Part shown: positions 22,945-31,198 of the stretch, one piece after another
How the letters are laid out: the number at the start of each line of letters is the position of its first letter
Numbering within the stretch: position 1 is the first letter of the stretch
IMG/VR virus record: IMGVR_UViG_3300047287_000662
Location: 1 to 31,832 of that record
Direction: 5' to 3' (one strand)
DNA from: a virus
Length of the DNA stretch: 31,832 nucleotides
Position numbers and translations under genes: made by a program
Notes under the pieces: model-generated
Seen by the model: only the letters and a program-made list of their open reading frames with translations
Databases searched by the model: none
Told to the model about the DNA's origin: nothing

Positions 22945-24117
22945 ATGGCTGGGAAAATGGTCAGCTTATTTCGAAGTACCGATACGGGAGCCCCGACTTT
23001 AAATGGGGTTGCCGGTAGCCTTATTACGGTTTTGGATGCTTGCCTAATCACGGGTTACAACTTCAAAACCGTGACCAGCATCAATCGGTCTGGACAAACC
23101 GCTACCGTGTACGTCCAGACAGGCCACGGCCTTCCAGCCGATGGCGGCCCCAAGGTAAACATTTCTGGGGCAAACCAATCAGCCTACAACGGTAACTTCC
23201 AATACACCTACGTCGATGCCAACTACTTCACCATTACGGTAGAAGGCACCCCGACGACCCCAGCAACGGGTAGCATATCCTCATCCATCGCACCCCTTGG
23301 CTGGAACAAACCTTTTACAGGCACGAATCTAGCGGCCTACCAATCGACGGCCTCGGACTCAACAAAGATGTATTGGCGGGTGGATGATACGGCCAGTCAA
23401 GTTGCTAGTCATCTCGGCTGTGAGCTTATGACTAGCATAACTTCCTACAGTAATACCTTTCCCAGTTCTTCGCAGAATAGTGGTAACCCACTTTATGTAA
23501 TCAAGTCATACACCGCCGATTCCGTGAGTAGACGTTGGATTATAGTGGGAGATGGGTACGAAGTTTTTATCTTTTCAGCTCATAACTATGGGGGCTCCGA
23601 GTATATGTTTGCCACTACCCATTTTGGGGACCCTTGTTCTGAGATGTTAAGCGATCCCTATGGTTGTTTAATTTATGGCACTTATAATCCTGCGACTTCG
23701 GCGTATTCCGATGGATACTCATATTCACATCAGTTAAGTGATTCTCTTTCACTACAACAGGGGGATAGAGCGCATTATTTTGCAAGAAGCTACTTACAGA
23801 CGGGTAGGTCTGTTTTCGCCCATAAACACGGTAACTTCAATTTAGGTTCACAATACCTTGGACGAGGCGTAGTACCGTACCCCAACCCAGCGGATAACGG
23901 ATTACACATTGGTCCTGTATTCTTAACTGACCCCTATGGGATACGGGCACGGCTTAGAGGTCTATGGCAACCACTCCACACAAAGCCCCTGGGTCATGGG
24001 TATTTACTACCCGCTAACCAGTCACCCATAGGAAGGAGGTTATTCGCCATTTCTAACGTACACGCTAGTACCGTAGGGGGAGAAACTCACATGGACATCG
24101 ACGGACCTTGGAGATAA
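22945..24117 (+). CDS. Tail-tip protein, paralogue 2 of 3, with inserted FCCH-like module
   Basis: This 390-aa protein is collinear with its neighbours on both sides: LFRSTDTGAPTLNGVAGSLI, then LDACLITGYNFKT at the start, the inserted module at residues about 42-113 (GQTATVYVQTGHGLPADGGP, NISGANQSAYNGNF), then GWNKPFTGTN, RWIIVGDGYEVFIF, FGDPCSEMLSDPYGCLIYG and the shared end HMDIDGPWR. The middle surface region (residues about 230-290) is the most diverged from the other copies. The ribosome site GGAG for this gene lies in the last codons of paralogue 1. Same likely role as paralogue 1; divergence at DNA level shows the duplication is not recent. Confidence 0.6.
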   Translation: MAGKMVSLFRSTDTGAPTLNGVAGSLITVLDACLITGYNFKTVTSINRSGQTATVYVQTGHGLPADGGPKVNISGANQSAYNGNFQYTYVDANYFTITVEGTPTTPATGSISSSIAPLGWNKPFTGTNLAAYQSTASDSTKMYWRVDDTASQVASHLGCELMTSITSYSNTFPSSSQNSGNPLYVIKSYTADSVSRRWIIVGDGYEVFIFSAHNYGGSEYMFATTHFGDPCSEMLSDPYGCLIYGTYNPATSAYSDGYSYSHQLSDSLSLQQGDRAHYFARSYLQTGRSVFAHKHGNFNLGSQYLGRGVVPYPNPADNGLHIGPVFLTDPYGIRARLRGLWQPLHTKPLGHGYLLPANQSPIGRRLFAISNVHASTVGGETHMDIDGPWR

Positions 24118-24120
24118 CTT

Positions 24121-25302
24121 ATGGCTGGAACAACCGTTAACGTATTTCGAAGTACAGACGCAGGCGCACCTGTACTATCTGCTGCCCAGGGTACAGTCAT
24201 CAATGTCCTCGATGCTTGCTTAATCAACGGATACAACTCAAAAACTATCACCATTACAAGAACAGGGCAGACCGCCACGGCCTCTTGTACATCACACGGC
24301 TATGCGCTAGACGGCGCAACAAAAGTTAGGATTAGTGGAGCAGGCCAAGCCGAGTATAACGGTGATTTCACGATCTTCAACGTCACGACCAACACCTTCG
24401 ATTTCACGGTTACAGGTTCACCCGCATCACCTGCAACCGGAACGATTACCTCCATCGTGGCCCCCCTGGATTGGAGTAAACCCTTCTCCAGCACTGGTCT
24501 AGCTGCCTACAGATCAAACGCTGTAACGGGTACCCGCCTTTACTTGAGGATCAACGATAATAACCCTGACGCTAATACTTACCAAACAGCAAGGATGATT
24601 GGGTATGAGTCAATGTCAGACATCAATACGGGGTTAGCCCCATTCCCAACCACCGCACAAATATCGGGTGGTTTATGGATCAGTAAATCATACAATGCCT
24701 CAGGGGTCGCAGTACCTTGGGTCTTAATCGGTGATGGGTACTCCTTTTATTTTTTTAATGTGCCTTATCTCACATCCTATAGCGGCTACAGGATTTATCA
24801 CTTTGGAGACATTGCCTCATTTAAGCAGAGTGATCCCTACGGTTGCTTTATCGCCGGGGACCTCGCTAATGCCACGCTCCAAGCACCGGAGGGGTCTAGC
24901 AACATAGTAGCAACTAGCACACAGACCACACTCGTGGATTCCGCACAAGGTAGGTATTTGGCTAGAGCCTACACTAATCTTGGTGGCTCCATAATAACGC
25001 TGCTACAGGGTAACTACACATTAGGGGGTACCGTCTCAGGGTACTCGGGGGTCGTCCCATTCCCAAACCCCTGCAATAACGGATATTACTTATCTCCTTT
25101 TTACTTATCAGAAGCATCGTGCCTGAGGGGTAAGCTAGGTGGCATGTGGCAAACCCTACAGATAAGGCCATTCAACGCCTCTAACGTAATAATTCCAGCC
25201 TCTCAAAACTCTGTTGGGCGGAGGTTATTGATACTGCAAACAGGTGGTGTTAGTACCACCTACGGAGAAAGGGCTTTCGACATCGACGGGCCTTGGAGAT
25301 AA
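24121..25302 (+). CDS. Tail-tip protein, paralogue 3 of 3, with inserted FCCH-like module
   Basis: This 393-aa protein keeps the same order: VFRSTDAGAPVLSAAQGTVI, then LDACLINGYNSKT, the module at about 42-115 (GQTATASCTSHGYALDGATK, RISGAGQAEYNGDF, FDFTVTGSPASPATGTI), then DWSKPFSSTG, PWVLIGDGYSFYFF and QSDPYGCFIAGDL. The end is RAFDIDGPWR rather than HMDIDGPWR. Its module is closer to that of paralogue 1 than to paralogue 2 (shared FDFTV and GSPA.PATGTI). The final bases again provide the ribosome site for the next gene. Role as for the other copies. Confidence 0.6.
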   Translation: MAGTTVNVFRSTDAGAPVLSAAQGTVINVLDACLINGYNSKTITITRTGQTATASCTSHGYALDGATKVRISGAGQAEYNGDFTIFNVTTNTFDFTVTGSPASPATGTITSIVAPLDWSKPFSSTGLAAYRSNAVTGTRLYLRINDNNPDANTYQTARMIGYESMSDINTGLAPFPTTAQISGGLWISKSYNASGVAVPWVLIGDGYSFYFFNVPYLTSYSGYRIYHFGDIASFKQSDPYGCFIAGDLANATLQAPEGSSNIVATSTQTTLVDSAQGRYLARAYTNLGGSIITLLQGNYTLGGTVSGYSGVVPFPNPCNNGYYLSPFYLSEASCLRGKLGGMWQTLQIRPFNASNVIIPASQNSVGRRLLILQTGGVSTTYGERAFDIDGPWR

Positions 25303-25305
25303 AAC

Positions 25306-26295
25306 ATGGCCGATCCTTATTACGACCAAACTGTCCTTTATGTCCCAGGTGAGGCTGACGCTCCAGCGTTAAGAGTTCCATATGACTATTCCAAATACCG
25401 CAGGCCGATCTATGAGCTATATGCAAATACTGCTGCCCTCTCCACAACAGTAAAAAAGAATGGCACAGCTAGTATCACTAACCTAACCTCTACTGCTAAA
25501 AATGTACTTTATGTCAACCCTAGCAGTGAATTGGTAATAGGTACCCAAGATTTCACGATTGAAGTATGGATGTACCAGCCAGTGGCGGGTGGGCAGATAA
25601 AAACCATCTTGTACCAAAATGACGGTATTTCTTATGTCTTTAACTTTTGGATAAGTTCTGGTGTAGGGGTGGGTACCCTAAATTTTGATAGTAAAATATC
25701 ATCCGCGTATGTAAATTTATCAACATGGAGACACCTTGCTGTTGGTCGATCAGGTGGCTTTTTATACCTTTGGATTGATGGTGTCTCTGCTGCCACACCA
25801 GTAGCCAACTCCACGAATTACTCATCTACAGCCACTCGGTATGAAATGTACTCGGCTACGCCGAACAACGGGGCCGATACCTGTTATATGGATGACTTAC
25901 GATTTACCGTGGGAGTTAATAGATACACAGCTCCTTTCACCCCGCCAACAAACATCCTGGCTGATTACACAAGTGGTGCACCGACCTTTACACCACGAAG
26001 CATTCCCACCTGTAGCGGTGCGCGAATCGATTACAAAGACACCTACTTTGGTAGCCAGTCCCTTAGCACAGCCGGTTCCATATCTGGCATCGTCAAGAAC
26101 GGTAGTGTTCCCGTGCAGCGACGGGTAAGATTGTATGAGTCATCCTCTGGAAACTTTGTACGGGAAGTTTGGGCGGGACTGGATGGTACGTTCGTCTTCA
26201 AGGGGTTAGACAAGAATAAACGGTTTACAATCACATCACATGACCACCTAACCGGGTACAACGACGTTATAGCAGCCAGGGCGACACCAGTATGA
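25306..26295 (+). CDS. LamG (concanavalin A-like) tail protein, paralogue A
   Basis: This 329-aa protein starts MADPYYDQTVLYVPGE. Residues about 65-210 form a LamG/jelly-roll lectin-like domain: LVIGTQDFTIEVWMY, WRHLAVGRSGGFLYLWIDG and DTCYMDDLRFTVGVNRYTAP, the usual order of strands ending in DD.Ri..g..Ry. Residues about 255-329 form a small beta domain (GSISGIVKNGSVPVQRRVRL, VREVWAGLDGTFVFKGL, GYNDVIAARATPV) with the G.v...g.pv...vrl......tdgtG.f.f pattern of carboxypeptidase-regulatory-like modules. Between lie one copy of a 21-aa unit found four times in paralogue B. LamG domains commonly bind sugars, so contact with host surface glycans is likely but unproven. The stop overlaps the next gene by 4 nt. 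Confidence 0.65.
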   Translation: MADPYYDQTVLYVPGEADAPALRVPYDYSKYRRPIYELYANTAALSTTVKKNGTASITNLTSTAKNVLYVNPSSELVIGTQDFTIEVWMYQPVAGGQIKTILYQNDGISYVFNFWISSGVGVGTLNFDSKISSAYVNLSTWRHLAVGRSGGFLYLWIDGVSAATPVANSTNYSSTATRYEMYSATPNNGADTCYMDDLRFTVGVNRYTAPFTPPTNILADYTSGAPTFTPRSIPTCSGARIDYKDTYFGSQSLSTAGSISGIVKNGSVPVQRRVRLYESSSGNFVREVWAGLDGTFVFKGLDKNKRFTITSHDHLTGYNDVIAARATPV

Positions 26296-27485
26296 GCGAT
26301 CCTTATTACGACCAGACTGTATTATTTTTGCCGTTTGAGCCAACGGCAAGTAGCTTGGTAGGTACCGCAACTTATCCCTATGACTATTCAAAATATCATA
26401 GGGTAGTCAAAACGCCTGCGTTATCAAATATCACCTCTATCACTAACCCAAAATATGGTGCCTATGCTGGGTATTTTAACGGTAGCAACACTGTAAAGTA
26501 CGACGCTAGTTCAGGGTTAGACTTTGGTACTGGTGATTTCACCATTGAGTTTTGGGTATACCCAACCGTTACTTGGAGTACTCAATCCAGTCCAGGGTTA
26601 ATAGGTAAAAAGACAACAGACACTACCTCTGGTTGGCAGATTTATAAAAACAACGCCCTAAGTACCACTAAGATGGGGGCTAGGCTTACCTCAACCTTAG
26701 ACTTTTTCTCGAATACGGATGTCCCTAACAACACTTGGTCCCATTGGTGCTTGCAGAGGTCAGGCACCAACCTTTATTGGTTCTTTAATGGTAACTTGGA
26801 TAAGTCGGGTACTTCGACAGCTAATATATCTGATACTGCTGACCTAAACTTGGGCTACTCTCAGACTTGGGGTGGCTACTTTAATGGGTATTTAGACGAT
26901 ATTAGAATCACTACAGGAGTGGCGCGGTACCCGACATCTGGTTTCACACCATCCCAGATAACAATCGCTGATTACCCCACCCAGACAGGCACCTCCCGCG
27001 TTATCCAGGACCATTACAACAAGTCGCATTTTGATTTCAACTCATTATCAAAAACAAAACGGGTTATCACAGACCATTACAACAAGTCCCATTTTGATTT
27101 TAATGCGTTAGCCAAAGCTGGCCGCTTGATACCAGTTCGTGAAAAGAATTCCATACGGGACTGGTCGGCTTTAGCCCGTGTAGGCCGTACTTGTGTTAAA
27201 GAAGAGAATGCCAGGAATGATTTTAATAGTGCCGCTTTCGGGTCCCTAAACATCGCGACCCAGGGGACCATCTCTGGCATCATCAAAATTTTCGGGAGCC
27301 CCGTTAAAAGAAAGGTTCGCTTGCATGAGTCCCAATCTGGGGCTTTTGTTAGGGAGATGTGGTCAGGTGATGACGGGACTTACCTATTTACAGGACTTAG
27401 GAAAGAACTCCTTTATACGATTACAGCCACAGACTACGCCGAGCAGTATAATGACGTTATTGGCACCAACATTTCACCTATTTGA
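26292..27485 (+). CDS. LamG tail protein, paralogue B, with four 21-aa repeats
   Basis: This 397-aa protein opens SDPYYDQTVLFLPFE like paralogue A. The LamG-type domain is at about residues 60-215 (LDFGTGDFTIEFWVY, WSHWCLQRSGTNLYWFFNG, GYLDDIRITTGVARYP). Residues 236-319 are four 21-aa repeats, the first two nearly identical (RVIQDHYNKSHFDFN and RVITDHYNKSHFDFN). Residues about 325-397 repeat the C-terminal beta domain (GTISGIIKIFGSPVKRKVRL, VREMWSGDDGTYLFTGL, QYNDVIGTNISPI). The domain order is thus lectin-like head, repeat stalk, and C-terminal module that probably attaches to a common partner (inference). Its 3' end contains GAGGA, the ribosome site for the next gene. Confidence 0.65.
   Translation: MSDPYYDQTVLFLPFEPTASSLVGTATYPYDYSKYHRVVKTPALSNITSITNPKYGAYAGYFNGSNTVKYDASSGLDFGTGDFTIEFWVYPTVTWSTQSSPGLIGKKTTDTTSGWQIYKNNALSTTKMGARLTSTLDFFSNTDVPNNTWSHWCLQRSGTNLYWFFNGNLDKSGTSTANISDTADLNLGYSQTWGGYFNGYLDDIRITTGVARYPTSGFTPSQITIADYPTQTGTSRVIQDHYNKSHFDFNSLSKTKRVITDHYNKSHFDFNALAKAGRLIPVREKNSIRDWSALARVGRTCVKEENARNDFNSAAFGSLNIATQGTISGIIKIFGSPVKRKVRLHESQSGAFVREMWSGDDGTYLFTGLRKELLYTITATDYAEQYNDVIGTNISPI
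26997..27248 (+). repeat. Four in-frame 63-bp repeats in LamG paralogue B
   Basis: The Arg codons at 26997, 27060, 27123 and 27186 mark an exact 63-bp period. Copies 1 and 2 share most bases; copies 3 and 4 have drifted but keep R-x-x...DF/DW-N/S-x-(A/L). It reads as a growing stalk of short linker units. Confidence 0.85.
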
Positions 27486-27494
27486 GGATAGTCC

Positions 27495-27908
27495 ATGCCT
27501 GCCTATTTCGCTGATACATTACGTACCAACCGATCACAAAAGATTATAGATGCCGTTGATGCAGGCACGGGTCCTGGCGTAATGAAGTTTTACACTGCCC
27601 CAAGGCCCACCCCAAAGGGTGCAGCCGTGACGACTCAGACCCTACTGGGTACCGTCACTTTTGCTGATCCGAGTGGAGCCACTTCCAATGGGGTCTTGAC
27701 GTTCAACCCTTTGACCGACGACTCCAGCGCAGATGCAGATGGGGTTGCCGCTTGGGTTCGGGTTTTAGATAGTGCAGGTACCTTTGTGATGGACATGGAC
27801 GTAACCGACAATGCGGGTACAGGGCCTGTAAAAATGCCCTCCACTCAAGTCTATGCCGGTGGTGTTATCCATATCACCAGTGCTGTTATGACCGAGGGTA
27901 ACAACTAA
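27495..27908 (+). CDS. Small conserved phage structural protein (137 aa)
   Basis: This protein has FADTLRTNRSQKIIDAVDAG at the start, then GPGVMKFYTAPRPTPKGAAV, VTFADPSGATSNGVLTF, DGVAAWVRVLDSAGTFVMDM and an end of VIHITSAVMTEGNN. I recognise this layout (R...l.a....g.....l.iY.g.rP......g.L.f......sADadGtAtWfRi.d..g......i.ItegN) from a widespread small phage and prophage virion protein found among tail genes. It is compact, all-beta, with no signal or membrane segment. The ribosome site GAGGA overlaps the preceding stop. It ends in TAATG, shared with the next tiny gene. Precise virion location is unknown. Confidence 0.65.
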   Translation: MPAYFADTLRTNRSQKIIDAVDAGTGPGVMKFYTAPRPTPKGAAVTTQTLLGTVTFADPSGATSNGVLTFNPLTDDSSADADGVAAWVRVLDSAGTFVMDMDVTDNAGTGPVKMPSTQVYAGGVIHITSAVMTEGNN

Positions 27909-28033
27909 TGCCAGTCCTTTCTGGAATCTATGACAAGGTGCTATTACAGGTATCTTGCCAAGATCGTAATGCATTGGGGGCCCTGCAAAAGGACAACACA
28001 CACAAATACCTTCCAACCATTAAAGTGGCGTAA
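27908..28033 (+). CDS. 41-aa conserved-position mini-protein, unknown function
   Basis: This small frame exactly fills the space between its neighbours. Its ATG shares one base with the preceding stop (TAATG at 27906-27910) and its own stop shares one base with the following start (TAATG at 28031-28035). GAGGG lies 9 nt before the ATG. The product begins MPVLSGIYDKVLLQV and ends with a Lys/Pro-rich tail. It has two Cys-free halves except for one Cys in the middle and no membrane segment. The double coupling and ribosome site are the evidence that it is translated. No family is recognised. It may be a small tail accessory protein, or a coupling frame that keeps ribosomes on the message. Confidence 0.55.
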   Translation: MPVLSGIYDKVLLQVSCQDRNALGALQKDNTHKYLPTIKVA

Positions 28034-28917
28034 TGGCTATCACAAATTACGAGCAATGCGTCTTACTATTACCCATGAGTGGTAGTAATAATGGCACGAC
28101 GTTTATGGATTGGTCACCTACATCACGAAGGATGTCTTCAGAAATTAAGCTGACTGGCAATGTGATTACTTCAACGGGGCAGGCTAAATACTACGGTAGT
28201 AGCGGGTATTTCGACGGTGTTGGCGCCTACATCACGGTTGCCGAGCACACGGATTGGCAACTTGGTACCAGTGATTTTACTATTGAGATGTGGGTAAAAA
28301 CATCGGATTCCAATGCAGTGTTAGTGGATCATTATACGTCCACACAAGCTGGCTCATGGCAACTAGGTCTTAATCCTTCTGGTTATTTACTCTGGTATAC
28401 CAATATCGGGATAAAAACAGGCTCTGTGGCGATTAACAACAATGCATGGCATCACATTGCCGTGACACGCTCGTCAGGCAATTTGTCATTTTGGGTGGAT
28501 GGGGTACAAGATGGGGTACCTACCTCGCACTCTACGAATCTCAATTACACATCGGCGTCCATCGTTTTAGCGATTGGCGCTCAAGTGACGACACGCAATA
28601 CCACCTACGATTTTTCTGGATACATCAACGATCTGGGTATCTGGAAAGGCGCGGCTCTGTATGGAGCCACCTTTACGCCCCCCACCAAACGTATCTGTTC
28701 TATCAGTGGCACCATCAAAGACGATACTAATACGGGTACAACACGAACGGTTATCGCTGTTACGCGATCAAACCCTACCAGAGCCTTTAGCACTACGTCA
28801 GCAAGCGACGGTACTTACTCGTTATCCGTTCCTGATATTGAGTGCAGTGTAATCGCCCTGGACGACACCGTAGGAACGCTTTACAACGACTTGATTGCCC
28901 GAGTTATCCCAGGATGA
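28033..28917 (+). CDS. LamG tail protein, paralogue C
   Basis: This 294-aa protein starts by TAATG overlap. Residues about 55-210 give a clear LamG/concanavalin A-like domain: YFDGVGAYITVAEHTDWQLG, then DFTIEMWVKT, NNNAWHHIAVTRSSGNLSFW, VDGVQDG and GYINDLGIWKGAALY. The C-terminal about 75 residues (CSISGTIKDDTNTGTTRTVI, DGTYSLSVPD, TLYNDLIARVIPG) are a diverged version of the C-terminal beta domain in paralogues A and B. It lacks the 21-aa stalk repeats. It is separated from A and B by two small genes. Likely role is glycan binding at the tail tip (inference from the LamG fold family). The stop overlaps the hub gene by 4 nt (ATGA). Confidence 0.65.
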   Translation: MAITNYEQCVLLLPMSGSNNGTTFMDWSPTSRRMSSEIKLTGNVITSTGQAKYYGSSGYFDGVGAYITVAEHTDWQLGTSDFTIEMWVKTSDSNAVLVDHYTSTQAGSWQLGLNPSGYLLWYTNIGIKTGSVAINNNAWHHIAVTRSSGNLSFWVDGVQDGVPTSHSTNLNYTSASIVLAIGAQVTTRNTTYDFSGYINDLGIWKGAALYGATFTPPTKRICSISGTIKDDTNTGTTRTVIAVTRSNPTRAFSTTSASDGTYSLSVPDIECSVIALDDTVGTLYNDLIARVIPG

Positions 28918-31196
28918 GTTATAACTACCCGGACTATAATGCTCTGACATTTAGCTGGGCCGGGGAGGGGTGGTACCCATACCCGGAATATAATGCGGCA
29001 AATCTCTCGTTTAGCCCACCGGGCAACTTAATTAATACGGTGCTGGATAGTGTTTCAGCATCGGTTCAAGTCGCTCAAGGATACACTCAGCTTACTTCGC
29101 TTTCAGGGGTACTGGAAGATGTGGGTATTACCATTGAGGCTACCCGATCCAGTATCTACTCATTCAATAATGAGTTGATTCACCAGGGGGCTTACACACC
29201 ACCCCTGGCATCCGTCGCTAACTTTGATTTCAACCCACCACCGGCTAACTTCCACTACCCCTACTGGGACTTTGTACTCGACGACGTAACAGGCATTATT
29301 AATATTGCCTATACGATGAACGTCAGTGTGAATGCCACACTTGACGATGCTATCGTCGTTGTTAGCTGTATTCCACCACGCTATGCGTCTTTCGACCTGT
29401 TACTAGACGACGCGGAGGGTCTTGATTACGCTATCTGGGCTCCTCCTGTCACAATTGACTGCCAGTTAGAAGATACCACCATGGTGGCTGAAGGGCTTTG
29501 GTTCTCAGGAGTGTGGAGAGGATTATGGACATCACTTGGATTTCCGCAGGAGACTCTGAAAGAGCTCGTGGATCTGCCCGTGAGGATGCCGCACCAGGAA
29601 ACGTCTCGGCTTAGATCAGCGCCTAAACTACCTTGGGTTGCTGCGCTAGCCACGCCACATACTCAAGGCATTTCATGGGTCGTTCCAAAGCACAATCCTG
29701 TACATCAGCATGTGCCTTGGGAAGCTGCGAATAAGCTCGCTACCAGCCTCAGGGATGGCTATGCATCCCCAGAGAAGCATCATGTTCATCTAAAGAACCC
29801 TTGGGAAGTCGCCGATATATTCTCTGTTAATAAGAGCTCCATATACAGCAGCCCACCACACAAGGATCTGGCAGCCGACTTCCTGTTTGACAAATCAAAC
29901 TTCAAGCAGACCAATTACTGGTTCCCGTTTGGGTGGGCAGTGTACAGACAAACAGGTGAGAAGTTACCTTGGGAAGTCGGCACTCCACACTCCTGGATAT
30001 GGGGTGGATGGCCGGATCCTCCGCCACCTCCGCCACCACCACCTTACGTCCCATCGCCCAATTTAGAGTTCTATCAAACGATGTTAGACTATGTGGGTGG
30101 CGCTATAATGCAACACAGCGCACCTTGCTACGCATGGCCGCTGGACTACGTACCTGAGCCACCACCTGTTGGCCCATCCCCTGGAGTTGTTATCGTGATC
30201 CATTCACTTGCTGTTAAACGGTTACCCGATATGGTTAATGTACCTGTGCAGAGCATCTCTGCAAGGTTCGACCGTAACAGCTGGGCATGGCAAGCCTCCT
30301 TGAGTCTACAGGGGGAAGCGGCTATGGATCTGATCAAACCAGTGAGTGGGGAGCCAAGAAGTGTGCGTATTGAGATGGACGGGTTCTACCTGACCATCAT
30401 GATCGATGAGTACACAAAAGACGAATCCTTTGCTGAAGTGCGCTACAACGCAAGTGGTAAATCACCATTAGCCCTGTTTACAGAGCCGTACTCTGCTGTC
30501 AGATCCTATACCAGTACTGGTCAAGCGACAGCCTCACAGCTGATCGACTACGAATTATTGAATACCGGCTGGTCGGCACAGTACCACTCTTCCCTGTCAC
30601 AACTTTTCACAACCGATTGGTTAGTAGGAGCAGGTGTCTGGTCCTATCAGAATAAGACACGGATCGATGCATTGACTACGATTGCCAAAGCGGTTGGTGC
30701 AAGGGCTTTCGCGGATAAGTCATTGCCAATCGTTCATATTGAGCCTATGTATCCTGTGTCACCTTGGAATTGGTCAACAATTATGCCTGACAAGACGGTA
30801 CCAGAGTGGCTGATTCGTAACCAATCGATCCAACTGGCAACACGTCCTGCCTACAACCAAGTGTATGTCCTGGGTGAGAACCAAGGAGTCGGTGTGAACG
30901 CTGTGAGGGATGGTTCAGGTGGAGACATTCCTGCTCCAATGGTAACTGATAGACTGATCACGATCGTGGGCGCTGGGTCGGAAGCCGCTCGTAATATCCT
31001 GAGTGCTGCGGGTCGACAAGAGATGGTGACGATTGATTTACCAATCAACAGCACCACTGGACTACTTGAGCCGGGTACCATTGTTGAAGTACAGGGTACA
31101 TCAGCCTCCTGGAGGGGTATTGTTGAGTCGCTTGATATCTCAGCGCAACTAGGTGCTGCAGCCCAGCGGGTTACTATTGAACGACATTACTACTGA
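28914..31196 (+). CDS. Baseplate hub-like tail protein with variable N-terminal half (760 aa)
   Basis: The ATG at 28914 (ATGA overlap with the preceding stop) is chosen over an in-frame ATG 72 nt upstream inside the previous gene. Residues 1-220 carry short repeated units such as NLSFSPPGN and NFDFNPPPANF and acidic LDD/LED units. Residues about 220-360 hold PWE-A/V motifs (VPWEAANKL, NPWEVADIF, LPWEVGTPH). A run of nine prolines near residue 368 is followed by a second Pro-rich stretch. Residues about 424-760 look like a folded hub domain: SISARFDRNSWAWQASLSLQ, VRIEMDGFYLTIMIDEYTKD, and a late TGLLEPGTIVEVQGTSASWR, GIVESLDIS. This ordering is typical of gp27-like/tail-hub proteins at the base of the tail. 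The following OB-fold-like gene fits a hub complex. Confidence 0.65.
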   Translation: MSYNYPDYNALTFSWAGEGWYPYPEYNAANLSFSPPGNLINTVLDSVSASVQVAQGYTQLTSLSGVLEDVGITIEATRSSIYSFNNELIHQGAYTPPLASVANFDFNPPPANFHYPYWDFVLDDVTGIINIAYTMNVSVNATLDDAIVVVSCIPPRYASFDLLLDDAEGLDYAIWAPPVTIDCQLEDTTMVAEGLWFSGVWRGLWTSLGFPQETLKELVDLPVRMPHQETSRLRSAPKLPWVAALATPHTQGISWVVPKHNPVHQHVPWEAANKLATSLRDGYASPEKHHVHLKNPWEVADIFSVNKSSIYSSPPHKDLAADFLFDKSNFKQTNYWFPFGWAVYRQTGEKLPWEVGTPHSWIWGGWPDPPPPPPPPPYVPSPNLEFYQTMLDYVGGAIMQHSAPCYAWPLDYVPEPPPVGPSPGVVIVIHSLAVKRLPDMVNVPVQSISARFDRNSWAWQASLSLQGEAAMDLIKPVSGEPRSVRIEMDGFYLTIMIDEYTKDESFAEVRYNASGKSPLALFTEPYSAVRSYTSTGQATASQLIDYELLNTGWSAQYHSSLSQLFTTDWLVGAGVWSYQNKTRIDALTTIAKAVGARAFADKSLPIVHIEPMYPVSPWNWSTIMPDKTVPEWLIRNQSIQLATRPAYNQVYVLGENQGVGVNAVRDGSGGDIPAPMVTDRLITIVGAGSEAARNILSAAGRQEMVTIDLPINSTTGLLEPGTIVEVQGTSASWRGIVESLDISAQLGAAAQRVTIERHYY

Positions 31197-31198
31197 TT

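Noticed and set aside
28842-28913. Upstream in-frame ATG that would add 24 residues to the hub protein
   Set aside because: The extra residues (Cys- and Arg-rich) lie inside the LamG gene and look like out-of-frame translation; the ATGA overlap at 28914 matches the other junctions.
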